The notes under the pieces are model-generated. The model was given only the letters and a program-made list of their open reading frames with translations, was not told where the DNA came from and did no database searches. Made by a program: the position numbers and the translations under genes. A stretch of DNA of 64,000 nt, from contig NZ_CP087114.1 of the NCBI RefSeq assembly GCF_022559585.1, positions 2,240,501 to 2,304,500 on the forward strand, given 5' to 3'. Of this stretch, positions 6,708 to 16,673 are shown one piece after another (within the stretch, counting starts at the first letter, position 1; every line of letters starts with the position of its first letter). The DNA is from Bartonella machadoae (GTDB taxonomy: Bacteria > Pseudomonadota > Alphaproteobacteria > Rhizobiales > Rhizobiaceae).

Positions 6708-7217
6708 TTATGGACGACACATTACAAAGGAAATCTCGCCATAAGGAGAGAGCCGTTCTGTATAAACATTCTCTCTTGTATTGCCATAGGCATTTTTAGT
6801 AACAATAGCCATGCCATAGGCACTTGCATTTTCATAAATATGGACATTACTGATAATTTTTGCACTATCAAAAACCCGTGCGTTATCATAGACATGGGCA
6901 TTGGCAAAAACCTTGGCAAAATCATAAACATGCGCATTGCCATAAACAAAACCACCAACCGCAGCATTGCCATAAACCCTAGCATTCTCATAAACACGAC
7001 CGGGTTTTAAAACATACGCATCATCAGCAACCCAGCAATTGCCCTCATGAGAGAGATTACTCTCATCTTCTATAAACCCACCCAATTGACCAGCTTTAAT
7101 ATTATCAAAATCTCTTAAAGCTTTAATTCGATAAAGGGTATGGTTATCAAAAACACGGGTTTCATTTGTAATTTCATATTTTTTGGATACAATTTTAGAT
7201 ACATTTATAGTGGTCAT
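6708..7217 (-). CDS. YdcK-like beta-solenoid protein 4 (short)
   Basis: A 169-aa paralogue with the common N-terminal module (LYRIKALRDFDNIKAGQLGG, NLSHEGNCWVADDA) and about ten hexapeptides (VYGNAAVGGFVYGNAHVYDF). The C-terminal 40 residues leave the repeat and read like those of protein 2 (NAYGNTRENVYTERLS compared with its RDDIETRSYIELLS), so proteins 2 and 4 form a subtype with a distinct cap. GGAG sits just before the ATG at 7217, the best ribosome site in the array. The stop is followed by a 12-bp palindrome GGGGGCGCCCCC. Function unknown. Confidence 0.72.
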   Translation of the reverse strand: MTTINVSKIVSKKYEITNETRVFDNHTLYRIKALRDFDNIKAGQLGGFIEDESNLSHEGNCWVADDAYVLKPGRVYENARVYGNAAVGGFVYGNAHVYDFAKVFANAHVYDNARVFDSAKIISNVHIYENASAYGMAIVTKNAYGNTRENVYTERLSPYGEISFVMCRP

Positions 7218-7296
7218 AGGGAGCTCCTAATCTATAGTTAGTAAAATTTTGAATGAAATTTAGAGAGGGGCGCCCCCGCCGCGCCCGCGGTGTTAT

Positions 7297-8088
7297 TTAC
7301 GCAGCATCTTTAAGAGACTGATCATTAGTACAAATATCATCACGAATTTTGATATGGCTATTAACCACGGCATTGCCATAAATTTTTACATGATGATCGA
7401 TATTTGATTTACCATAAACCTTGGCATTATCATAAATTCTTGCCAAGCAACCAACGCGCGCCGAGCCAGAGACTTTTGCATTGCCATAGACACTTGCATA
7501 ATCCTTAATCCAGGCATTGCAAAAGACATGGGCATTATCATAAATATGTGCCCATACATAAATACGTGATTTACCATAAACATGGGCATTTCCAAAAACA
7601 TAGCCACAAATATGTGCCCTCTCATAAACCCGTGCGTTATCATAAACCTTGGCACCATCAGCAATAGTAGCATTATCACTTACAACGGCATTGCCATAGA
7701 CATGACCACAGACCCTAGCGTTATCGTTAATTTTTGCATTTTCATAAACATGAGCTTTATAATCAAACACCCATGCCTTGCCATTTACAGTAGCATTTCC
7801 ATAAACCTTGGCTTGTCTAAAAACTTTAGCTTCTTGATAAATTTTAGCATTCTCATAAAGCTTGGCATCCAAAAAAACCGCGGCATTATCATAAATCCAA
7901 CAATTGCCATCATGAGAGAGGTTATCTTCATTTTCGATAAAGCCACCCAATTGACCAGCCTTTACATCATCAAAATCTCTTAATGCGCGAATGCGGTGTA
8001 AAGTAATCCCATCAAAAGTGAAGTTTTCAGTGGTTAATTCATATTTTTTGGATGAGATAACGGGGGTGTTCTTAACTGTAGATTTCAT
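7297..8088 (-). CDS. YdcK-like beta-solenoid protein 5 (first of the array)
   Basis: A 263-aa protein and the promoter-proximal member of the minus-strand array. The N-terminal module (LHRIRALRDFDDVKAGQLGG) is followed by about 28 hexapeptides with Ala at position 5 (NAKVYGKSNI, NARVYERAHI), and an Asp/Lys-rich end (DDICTNDQSLKDAA). All five genes lie within 4 kb on one strand with spacers of 70-85 bp, but each spacer holds a GC-rich hairpin, so separate or attenuated transcripts are possible. No signal peptide is present; a cytoplasmic location is expected. Function unknown, confidence in the fold high. Confidence 0.75.
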   Translation of the reverse strand: MKSTVKNTPVISSKKYELTTENFTFDGITLHRIRALRDFDDVKAGQLGGFIENEDNLSHDGNCWIYDNAAVFLDAKLYENAKIYQEAKVFRQAKVYGNATVNGKAWVFDYKAHVYENAKINDNARVCGHVYGNAVVSDNATIADGAKVYDNARVYERAHICGYVFGNAHVYGKSRIYVWAHIYDNAHVFCNAWIKDYASVYGNAKVSGSARVGCLARIYDNAKVYGKSNIDHHVKIYGNAVVNSHIKIRDDICTNDQSLKDAA

Positions 8089-9503
8089 TTGAAATTCTTT
8101 CTTAACATATAAAAGGTTTTAATTGACAGCTCTAAAAGAGCGCCGGGCGCTAAAACCACGGTGTTAAGTCCGTTGTCACACTTTCCCCATAGGGTATTGT
8201 ATGGTGTGACTACACCCGGCAAAATCACTATATGCATTTTATAGCATAAAAGAAAGCCAGTATTTTAAAAAGCATAGGAGAGGCTGTTTCGTAACCTACC
8301 CGCTTAACACTAAGTGGTTTTAATCACTTGAGTATTTATATAACAAAATACGTATTTATTGTCAACTATCTTTTATTATTTTTTGTGTTTTTTATAATTA
8401 TTTTTTATACCATTGTGTATAAATATGCATCATATGCTTATAAATATTTTCTGTTTTATTGCCTCTATTTGACTCTATATTACGCAATTGCGTTATTTTG
8501 CTCTTTTAAACATCATAATAACTAAAAACGCTCTTATGATGCTTATTTTTAACTTTATAATGCATGATTATTTTTATGAGATGCCTTGTGAATATTTTTG
8601 TGAATTTCGTTGTCATTTTATAAAGAGATCGCGTCTTTATAACCAACGCTTTTGATTTAAATCTATTTTTGATTCATTTTCTATAGCCACCGCATCATTC
8701 TCATAAAAGGATAATATGATCATGCGGCTTTGATTTATTATGAATAACATTTTGGATTCTTATATCCTTATCAAAATACCTTTTTATGGGCTTTTGTCTC
8801 TTGTCAGTGATTAGCAGTTATTTTACCCCCTCATTTTTAAAAAAACTTTTCGATAAAAGTAAAAAACATTATATTTCAATATGTTAGTAAGTTTTGAGAA
8901 AAAAACCATCCCAATAAGATGATTTATATAGACAATTAATGATATCAATTGAATAAAACCTGTCAGTATCTGTCTAAAAATTGAACAGACAGCATTTATG
9001 ATTTTAATGAATAATTAAATCGTGTTTTATGAGAGGGCATATAATCCTTTAAAGCCTTTCAAAAGATAAGAGATGGTTATGAGGCATGTTATAAATTATA
9101 AAGAGTAACTTATCAATTTAAAGGGGGTTTTGAGTTTTGAAACTTTGTGTTTTAAAGAAAAAAACACTAAAAAGACAAAAAACAATCTCTATTGATAAAT
9201 ACAACCTATTCATACGCATAATTCTCTTTAAAGAGAACTTTTGAAAAATATGATGTTCTCATTTGAGATTGCGATATAATCTTTTAAAGGCAATGTAAAA
9301 AAATCTCATTCTATTTAAGATGGGATTTCTTAAAAGCCTTAAAGCAATCCAAATAAGAGTGTTTAAAAGTGCAAAGCTTCTCTTTTTAGAATTGCGCATG
9401 GTAAACCATTCCTTTTAAGATTATAGGTAAGCAACCTAATAAGAGAGTATAGATGATGATTATAAGATCTATACCCCTTATAAGATTGGCATGATTCATA
9501 AAT
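8089..9503. other. Gene-free stretch upstream of the beta-solenoid array
   Basis: On the minus strand AGCGCCCGGCGCT followed by CTTTT (about 8130-8147) resembles the hairpins after the beta-solenoid genes and may mark the end of a deleted sixth member. A further inverted repeat GTCACAC...GTGTGAC lies at about 8175-8210. A 65-codon frame at 8328-8525 is a hydrophobic low-complexity run without a ribosome site and is not called. The left R-M inverted repeat is at 8800-8994. The remainder is AT-rich with no visible gene. Confidence 0.5.
8800..8994 (+). repeat. 195-bp inverted repeat, left arm
   Basis: The reverse complement of this segment matches 14776-14970 over its whole length. The central ~165 bp has only about four visible differences; the outer ~25 bp is more diverged but ends in a shared CTTGTCAGT/ACTGACAAG. 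The two arms enclose the restriction-modification gene symmetrically. Confidence 0.9.
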
Positions 9504-12500
9504 CTATTCAGTTTCTCTTAATTCTAGATTTGGTAAGTTCTTAACAATTTTCATTGTTTCTAAACTTACAGTAATAACCCTTTGGAACAATTCCAATGGA
9601 TAAGCAGGGTTGCCAATGGTCTCAAGTGCATAGCGATTGGCATCATTAACAATGCCACTCTTTTTATCAGTCTTTACACATTGACGCCCCATAACCCATT
9701 CAAGAGCGGGTTTACCATTCACGATATACTCATAAGCTTCCTTAGGTATATCTGTTATGATGATATTGCTATTATAAATAACTGTAGACTTATCCTTTTC
9801 CTTACTATTTTTGATTTTTGCGAATTTCATTTCTGTAACGTAATAAAACTTTTCGGGGTTCTTGATATCTGTAAGTTTTGGATTGCCTTTTTTAAAGGTC
9901 ACGGGATAAGGCTCTACAGTTTCATAATTGACGTGCAAATTGCCTAATTCACGACCAGCATTAACAAATGCCCAGAAATCTTTAGCACTCTTTACGCAAG
10001 GGATGCGAGGCAATTCTTTAGAGAGATTATCAGCATAGCGAGCACGGTAATCTTCTGAATGCAAGAGACCGTAAACATAATAGAAGATATCATCTTTAGT
10101 GATGTTCTCATTAGGATAAGCTGTTTTAAAATGTGCTAATCCCTCATCAGTGATGGCATCACGCCTCTGTAAACCAGAGGTTTTGTTTTCTTCTGTAGAA
10201 TTTGTAAATAAATGAGGCTGTTTTTTATTTTTGTCTTTTGAAACCTCAATATCTTCATAAATATAGCGTGGAAAGCATTGGCTAGCACCATCCATCATGT
10301 TCAAGTCAGGTAAATTTTTATTCATCAAAACAGAAAAGCTTTTTTTCCCTCCTATGCCAGTAACTTGTATCACCCTGTTTTCAACCATTTTTCCCATAGG
10401 GAATATTTGCGGAAGTTGGTAAGTTCTTTCGTTTAAAATGCGACTGTAGTATAGCCATTGCCGTGTAAAGGGACGATACAAACTTTGAACTAAGCAATTA
10501 TTTTCAAATTCAGAACATTTGCCTCTTACCAATTCTTCTTTTAAACTACTACTCCAACTGATCTTTGTCGTATCAATGTTAACAAAACTATCTACAGCTT
10601 TTGCACGTGTTTTACGGTCGCTATGTGGATGGGCGTCATTAAAACGTTCTACTTCGCTATTATAGAAAGCAATCATATTATTCATATTTTTCGCTAAAGA
10701 TTCACGACTTGAGTTATAAGCCCATGCATCACGACTAGTTGAAATGCCACACGAAAAGTTTTCAAAGAGCTTTTTATTATTACTCTTCTTGTCACCTAAG
10801 ACTATAAATGTTTTAAAATTGTCATCACGTTGATTTATCCAATCACCATGTTTGTCTGGTGTAATGATTTTCCAACCGCGATTACTCCGTGTAATGCCAT
10901 CAATACTACCAAATTCCTTAATTGACTTAAGCTTTTCTTCTCTTGTGAGATAATCTTTAAGATCATGGAAATATATTTTACCACGCTGTTTGGATTCTGG
11001 ATTTTTTACGAGAATAGAGATGGCAATGGGAGATCGGGAGCCTTCTCCAAAAATTCCACCACTTTCCTTCTTACGTTGTTCTCCAGAAGTTCGGGCATTC
11101 CCCCGCAAATGGAAAATATAAAGACTGCTAAATTCCTCAACAAAACATTTTCGTAAACCTGTCATAGAATTTGCATCTACAAAACCAGCATTTGTTACAA
11201 AACCAATAACACCACGGTCTTTTATACGGTCACTTGCCCAACGAATGGCACGAATATAGCTATCATAAAGTCTATTAATATTATTCGCTCTGGATTGAGC
11301 AGCATAAGTTTCACTGATACGTTTATCTAAGAGTGGATAAGGTGTATTCTTTGCATTATCATTTTCGCTTTTTTGTCCAAAAGAATAAGGAGGGTTACCA
11401 AAGATAACCTCAATATTCAGCTTTTTCTGATGTTCTAAATACTCACTGTTTTCTTTAAACAATTTTTGCAGCAGATTTTTCTCTTCAAGCATCTGAAACG
11501 TATCGGTTAATCCAATATGTTTAAAGGGAATATAATCTCCTTTCATAAGACTATGATAAGTCGATTCAATATTAATCGCTGCTATATAATAAGCTAAGAG
11601 AACAATCTCATTGGCGTGGATATCATGACGGAATTTATATTCCATATCCTCTGATTTAATGAGATCGGATTGCAAAAGCCTTGTGATAAAGGTACCTGTT
11701 CCCGTAAAGGGGTCAAGAATAGAAACACCACGGGAGCCTAAGCTCTTGCCAAATTCCTTGCGTAAAACATCATCAACCGAATGAATAATAAAATCCACAA
11801 CCTCAACAGGGGTATAAACAATCCCAAGCTTATCTGTTGTACGTTTGAAAGCCTTGGCAAAAAAGCTTTCATAAAGTTTGATAATCAGATTTTGTCTTGC
11901 ATGGGGTTCGGTAATTCCAGAAGCACGGAATTTGACACTGTCATAGAATTCTTTAAGCTCTTTTGTCTCCTCTTCAATATTTGTCTTGTCTAATTCCTTT
12001 AAGATCTTTTCCATTGCTTGTGAGATGGCATTGTTTTGAACAAATTGATTGCCATCAAACAAAGCTTCAAATACAGGACGCGTGACAAGATGCTGCGCTA
12101 ACATCTCAACAGCTTCCTCTTGCTTGATATCACTGTTTAAGTTGTTTTGTAATTCTTTGAGAAACGCATCAAAAGCACGGCGTGCTTTGCTCTTTTCATC
12201 AGCAAGCATGTTTTGCAGGCGGTTGATATGATTTTGTGCAATATCAGCAACATTACCAGCCCAGTTTTCCCAATAATCACTCATAGTAGATCTTTTGACA
12301 AGAAATGTTCTAAAAGCATTGGGAAATGCCTTATACAGAGGCAGTTGTCCTTGCCCATTATGATGAGAAAGGGATTTACGGACAGTCGTAGCAAAAGAAG
12401 CATTTGCGCTTTCTGTTTTCGCTTGTAAGGGAACATCATCAACAACGGTTGTTACATTTTCTATCTCCATCTTTTGAGAAACCGTGACAATATCGATAAT

Positions 12501-14495
12501 ATGACTTACATCTTGCCCTAAGTTCATTTGATTAAGGGTTTTGCTAAAATTCTCATCATGAGAAAGCAAAGCATTGAGAACTTGCCAAACAACACTGTAT
12601 TTCTTATTGTTTTTTAAAGCCAATTCAGGGGAAATCCCAGCCGGCACGCCAACCGGTAAAATGATATAGCCTCTTTTCTTATTGGGAGCCCGACGCATCA
12701 CACGCCCCACCGCTTGTATCACATCCACTTGGCTTTTGCGCGGGTGTAAAAACATCACCGCATCAAGAGCAGGAACATCCACACCTTCAGAGAGACAACG
12801 AACATTGGTTAAGATACGGCAGGTATTTTCCCCCGCATCATCTTCCAACCAATCAAGCAATTCCGTTCGTTTCTTGGCACCATCTTTTCCATCAATATGT
12901 TGCACCTCACAGAGAAGAGGAGGTGTATCTTTGTGTTCTTTGTGGATTTTACGGAAAGCTCTCTTAACACCCTTACCTTCAAAGGTATCACGAATGCGTT
13001 GCGAGGTTTTAATATCTTTACAAAAAGCCAATGCCCGCCGCATGGGGTTAGGGTCATCACCAAGATCAACTTTCAAATCAATTTTGCTAAGAGCTTGGTA
13101 ACAGCCTAAGATCTTTGTTCTATCATCAAGAAGAAGTTCATAATTCTTATGGTTGGTAGGAATGTCCATTGTATCATGCACCATGCTCTCATCCACACCT
13201 AAGACAATAATCTTATAAGGCGTTAAGAGGTCATTCTTGACGGCATCGGAGAAGCTATAAAAATAAAGCTGTTTTCCATAGATTGTCTCATTATCCATAG
13301 ACGCCAGCACGGCATCAAGTTCATCCGCACGCCTTTTTGCATTGTCACTAAAGATGCGCGGGGTTGCGGTCATGTAAAGACGTTTTTTGCCCTGAATAAT
13401 GCTGTTATCATGAACCTTGATAAAATCAGATTCACTTTTATCCGTTCCCAAAGCCGCCCCCGTTGTTCTATGGGCTTCATCGCAAATGATCAGATCAAAT
13501 TCAGGTAAATCATGGTCCTTTTGTGCATCAGCAATCACTTGGATTGATTGGTAAGTAGCAAAAACAACATTCATAACATGGGGAGAAACTTTGTTTCCTT
13601 TCTCTCCAAGCATTTGCGCATCGGTTGTGACAGGCAAAGCAAGATCCGAGGCACTCAGTTCAGCATCATCATCATTATTGAAACGCCGCTTGCCTATTTG
13701 CTTATCCGAACACACAGCAAAGGAACGCAACGGGATTTGTGCATCCGTTGTCCATTCGCGTATGGTTTGTGACATAAGAGCAAGAGAAGGCACCAAAAAC
13801 AAAACACGCTTGCCTGTTCCGGCTATTTGTTCTGCTATCTTGAGACTGGTGAAAGTTTTACCCGTTCCACAAGCCATAATCAGCTTGCCACGGTCTGCTT
13901 CTTTTAAACCCTCACAGACAGCTTCAATGGCTTCTTTCTGATGGGTAAAAGGCAACTTTTGTTTCTTATCTTTAAGAACAATTTTCCCTTCTGTTTCAAA
14001 AATCCCCCAATCAATCGCACTGTTTTCCATATTGAAGAGATTAATGCGATAAACCGGAACCGCTTGTCCTTCAATCATGGTATTGGCGTTTTCGCTTAAT
14101 TCCCCTTGCGTGCTGTCAATAAGAAGGCGATATTTAAAACGATTTTTACCTGAGATGGCGATAAAGCTTTCAATGTTTTCTTGCGTGATCTGATAATTTT
14201 TCTCATAAAATTTACATTGAATGGCGACATACTCATTGCAATCACGGATTTTTGCCACCAGATCAATATCCGTATCTTCATCGCTTCCTTTCCATCCATG
14301 CACATCAGCCACGTCTCTATAGCTTTGGACCGTTTCATATTCTTGGCATTGGAGAGGGTCTTGCGTGAGATAAGCAATTACAAACTTTTCGAAAGCCTTT
14401 TGCTTTTCTTGATCTGAGATTGATTTTTCACGATAGGATTGTAAGAGAGAGCGTAAAGAGGATTGTTTGTTATCAAAATTGATGGTTTGAGACAT
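9504..14495 (-). CDS. Single-chain restriction-modification enzyme (type ISP-like)
   Basis: A 1663-aa protein combining nuclease, motor and methyltransferase. In order: an Mrr-like PD-(D/E)XK nuclease near residues 60-130 (DTDIDLVAKI ... IQCKFY); a superfamily 2 helicase with Walker A MACGTGKTF, motif II ICDEAHR, motif III MTATPR and motif VI QAVGRVMRRA; a gamma-class N6-adenine methyltransferase with motif I DPFTGTGTF and motif IV NPPYSFG; and a C-terminal target-recognition region. This is the plan of LlaBIII/LlaGI-type ISP enzymes, which methylate one strand and translocate before cutting. It would act alone as a defence system. The ATG at 14495 is preferred (GGAG 11 nt upstream, starts MSQTINFD) over an upstream frame to 14549. 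All key motifs are intact, so the enzyme is probably active. It lies between 195-bp inverted repeats. Confidence 0.9.
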   Translation of the reverse strand: MSQTINFDNKQSSLRSLLQSYREKSISDQEKQKAFEKFVIAYLTQDPLQCQEYETVQSYRDVADVHGWKGSDEDTDIDLVAKIRDCNEYVAIQCKFYEKNYQITQENIESFIAISGKNRFKYRLLIDSTQGELSENANTMIEGQAVPVYRINLFNMENSAIDWGIFETEGKIVLKDKKQKLPFTHQKEAIEAVCEGLKEADRGKLIMACGTGKTFTSLKIAEQIAGTGKRVLFLVPSLALMSQTIREWTTDAQIPLRSFAVCSDKQIGKRRFNNDDDAELSASDLALPVTTDAQMLGEKGNKVSPHVMNVVFATYQSIQVIADAQKDHDLPEFDLIICDEAHRTTGAALGTDKSESDFIKVHDNSIIQGKKRLYMTATPRIFSDNAKRRADELDAVLASMDNETIYGKQLYFYSFSDAVKNDLLTPYKIIVLGVDESMVHDTMDIPTNHKNYELLLDDRTKILGCYQALSKIDLKVDLGDDPNPMRRALAFCKDIKTSQRIRDTFEGKGVKRAFRKIHKEHKDTPPLLCEVQHIDGKDGAKKRTELLDWLEDDAGENTCRILTNVRCLSEGVDVPALDAVMFLHPRKSQVDVIQAVGRVMRRAPNKKRGYIILPVGVPAGISPELALKNNKKYSVVWQVLNALLSHDENFSKTLNQMNLGQDVSHIIDIVTVSQKMEIENVTTVVDDVPLQAKTESANASFATTVRKSLSHHNGQGQLPLYKAFPNAFRTFLVKRSTMSDYWENWAGNVADIAQNHINRLQNMLADEKSKARRAFDAFLKELQNNLNSDIKQEEAVEMLAQHLVTRPVFEALFDGNQFVQNNAISQAMEKILKELDKTNIEEETKELKEFYDSVKFRASGITEPHARQNLIIKLYESFFAKAFKRTTDKLGIVYTPVEVVDFIIHSVDDVLRKEFGKSLGSRGVSILDPFTGTGTFITRLLQSDLIKSEDMEYKFRHDIHANEIVLLAYYIAAINIESTYHSLMKGDYIPFKHIGLTDTFQMLEEKNLLQKLFKENSEYLEHQKKLNIEVIFGNPPYSFGQKSENDNAKNTPYPLLDKRISETYAAQSRANNINRLYDSYIRAIRWASDRIKDRGVIGFVTNAGFVDANSMTGLRKCFVEEFSSLYIFHLRGNARTSGEQRKKESGGIFGEGSRSPIAISILVKNPESKQRGKIYFHDLKDYLTREEKLKSIKEFGSIDGITRSNRGWKIITPDKHGDWINQRDDNFKTFIVLGDKKSNNKKLFENFSCGISTSRDAWAYNSSRESLAKNMNNMIAFYNSEVERFNDAHPHSDRKTRAKAVDSFVNIDTTKISWSSSLKEELVRGKCSEFENNCLVQSLYRPFTRQWLYYSRILNERTYQLPQIFPMGKMVENRVIQVTGIGGKKSFSVLMNKNLPDLNMMDGASQCFPRYIYEDIEVSKDKNKKQPHLFTNSTEENKTSGLQRRDAITDEGLAHFKTAYPNENITKDDIFYYVYGLLHSEDYRARYADNLSKELPRIPCVKSAKDFWAFVNAGRELGNLHVNYETVEPYPVTFKKGNPKLTDIKNPEKFYYVTEMKFAKIKNSKEKDKSTVIYNSNIIITDIPKEAYEYIVNGKPALEWVMGRQCVKTDKKSGIVNDANRYALETIGNPAYPLELFQRVITVSLETMKIVKNLPNLELRETE

Positions 14496-14775
14496 TATAG
14501 AGAAACTCCATACCTTATGACATTGACTCATTAACAGTGTAAGAATCACAATGGCGTTTCATAAATACATTTAGAACAAATATCGAGTACCCAATAAACC
14601 AAAATGGCGCGAAAACCTATCAATTCCCTCAAAAAAATTTAACAAGTTGCAATTATAAACAGCAAAGTAGTAAAATTTACTATTCATTTTACGGAAATAA
14701 AAACAAATTCGAACCGTGTTTTAAGAGATCAAAATAGTTATTTTGAAGTGTTTTATGATCTCAAAATATCATAAT

Positions 14776-14970
14776 TGCTGTCAGTTCAATTTTTAGACAG
14801 ATACTGACAGGTTTTATTCAATTGATATCATTAATTGTCTATATAAATCATCTTATTGGGATGTTTTTTTTCTCAAAACTTACTAACATATTGAAATATA
14901 ATGTTTTTTATTTTTATCGAAAAGTTTTTTTAAAAATGAGGGGGTAAATCAACCGACAACGACTGACAAG
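14776..14970 (-). repeat. 195-bp inverted repeat, right arm
   Basis: The partner of 8800-8994. It lies ~280 bp upstream of the R-M start codon, while the left arm lies ~510 bp beyond the stop. Neither arm has an ORF or the look of a known insertion-sequence end; internal palindromes such as CAATTGATATCATTAATTG are present. The rest of 14496-15056 is AT-rich upstream DNA without a gene. Confidence 0.9.
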
Positions 14971-15056
14971 AATATGACCTGAGTTATGACTATCCATTCA
15001 GATCATATCTTTCTCTTTTGCCAGCACTCTTTAAAATCATCTTCTGTTCATTCGCT

Positions 15057-16673
15057 TTATTGCCTTGCATTCTCGTTTTTTACCAAAGGATGCCATTCAT
15101 AATAGGTACTCGATTTACTTGTCTGATGGGTTATGAACTTTTTGCGAATGTGGTTTGTATGGCATAAAAGCTCTAAAGCTTGTTTGACCGCTTCCTTGTC
15201 CTTTAAATGCGTCCAGCAGCGTCTGTAGATATCACGAGCAGTAAAAACCTCAGGTAAGCATTCACAGCGCTCTATAATCAAATTTGCACGCTCTTTTATC
15301 AGTATATCCGCAGCAGCATAAAGCCTTTTTACATGACTTAACAGATAGTTTTCCCAACGCAAAGCCATGGAAAGAGAAGGGAGAGTGATTTCAAAACGAC
15401 CCCCTTCAACAAGTTCAAAAATCAGGGCAAGGCTTGGTATGGTTTTGTCCATTTTTGCTAAATGCGCTTGTAAGGGTTCAGAGAGATCATCTCTTCTGAT
15501 CTCTTTCTGATGATTTTCCCACCACTCACTAAACATCTCTTGTGCATCGGGAGAAAAACGCATCACAATCGGGTGTTCAGGTGATCCCAAGGGTTTATCG
15601 CGAAAAGAACGAAACACCTCTTCATAGTCTTTATAGGCATCTTTTAAGGGGTCTCTATCAATCCATGTACATTTTTTTATCTTATCGGGCCATACCATCA
15701 TTTGAAACCGTTGCAATAAACCATCATCTGCTTTTCCAGAAAGCATTGCCTGAATGATAGGAATAATCCGAGAAGGTTGTATTCCCCCAATAATGGAAAG
15801 GGTTGCATTGGGAATATGAATCGTTCCACGCCCAATACGGTCATAGGTATAGAGTTGATCCCCATTAAAAACTTGTAAATAAAACCCACGGTCTGTTTGA
15901 TATTCCTTAAGTTCCAAGTTTGCTAAAAAACCAGAAAGTTCATCACGAACCATCAATAATCCCCGCGGGTTTTCATTGAGTAATTCCCCAAGCTTTTCGA
16001 CGGTCACATCATTGACAATAAAGCGAGAGAGGCAATCATCTTTTTCATTGTCTTTAGAAAGGGTTTCCGACAAAAGAGCATTGGCAGCCTCAGAATCTCC
16101 TTTTTTAAGAGCTTTAGAAGCTTGTTTTCTCTTTTCTTTCTGATTGAGCTCCTCAAGGATTTCTTTAATTTTTGCACGTTTTTTTTGTTTTTTCCATTCT
16201 TGATACCATTCTTTTTGCAGGTGAGCGATAGGTGTTAAAGCGGCTTGCATGGCAGGTGTTTTTCGTGCAGAAGGTTGACCAATAATCATCCCCCATAGAT
16301 TAGGAACAATCTTCCAATTATTACTATGCTGTTTTGGAGCGATACGAACCCCATTGCCAATCACGGTTGCTAAAGCACAGATAGCAGAGACAGCCACAAA
16401 ATCGACAGGGGATTGTTGATGGTTAGCAATATCATAAATATACCTTCCCAAGACCAATGGAACTTGTGTAGCATGAAAAGGCTCGACCGGTAAAAGAGCG
16501 GTGTTAATCGGTTTTAATTCACCCCAGCCCATTTGTTGCAAAGCCTGTTCATAAGGGATGGCTTGTAAACAGGGATGCTCCTTTAAAGAGACAGGGGTGT
16601 TATCGTTATCAGTATCATTTAAAGAAGTATTGCCATTGTTATTGGTTAAATCAGTTTTATTTTTGTGGTCCAT
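15057..16673 (-). CDS. DUF3987 (YfjI-type) protein of integrative element
   Basis: A 538-aa protein of the DUF3987/YfjI family, found in phages and satellites beside primases and thought to serve element replication. A P-loop-like IGQPSARKTPAM lies near residue 136, after the conserved block DFVAVSAICALATVIGNGV. A Lys/Glu-rich coiled segment (residues ~160-200), then ENPRGLLMVRDELSGFLA and a winged-helix-like C-terminus follow. The start overlaps the end of the broken primase frame, as expected for translational coupling, and has AAAGGAA 8 nt upstream. It appears intact although its partner is not. Confidence 0.8.
   Translation of the reverse strand: MDHKNKTDLTNNNGNTSLNDTDNDNTPVSLKEHPCLQAIPYEQALQQMGWGELKPINTALLPVEPFHATQVPLVLGRYIYDIANHQQSPVDFVAVSAICALATVIGNGVRIAPKQHSNNWKIVPNLWGMIIGQPSARKTPAMQAALTPIAHLQKEWYQEWKKQKKRAKIKEILEELNQKEKRKQASKALKKGDSEAANALLSETLSKDNEKDDCLSRFIVNDVTVEKLGELLNENPRGLLMVRDELSGFLANLELKEYQTDRGFYLQVFNGDQLYTYDRIGRGTIHIPNATLSIIGGIQPSRIIPIIQAMLSGKADDGLLQRFQMMVWPDKIKKCTWIDRDPLKDAYKDYEEVFRSFRDKPLGSPEHPIVMRFSPDAQEMFSEWWENHQKEIRRDDLSEPLQAHLAKMDKTIPSLALIFELVEGGRFEITLPSLSMALRWENYLLSHVKRLYAAADILIKERANLIIERCECLPEVFTARDIYRRCWTHLKDKEAVKQALELLCHTNHIRKKFITHQTSKSSTYYEWHPLVKNENARQ

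Noticed and set aside
8328..8525. 65-codon hydrophobic frame
   Set aside because: Made almost entirely of Phe, Tyr, Ile and Leu from T-rich DNA, with no ribosome site; it looks like composition rather than a membrane peptide, though a tiny toxin cannot be fully excluded.
12682..13101. 139-codon plus-strand frame within the R-M gene
   Set aside because: It is antisense to the conserved helicase motifs, whose coding constraint explains the opening.
8800..14970. Insertion sequence ends
   Set aside because: The 195-bp arms lack a transposase and do not resemble terminal repeats of any IS family I know; kept only as an inverted repeat.
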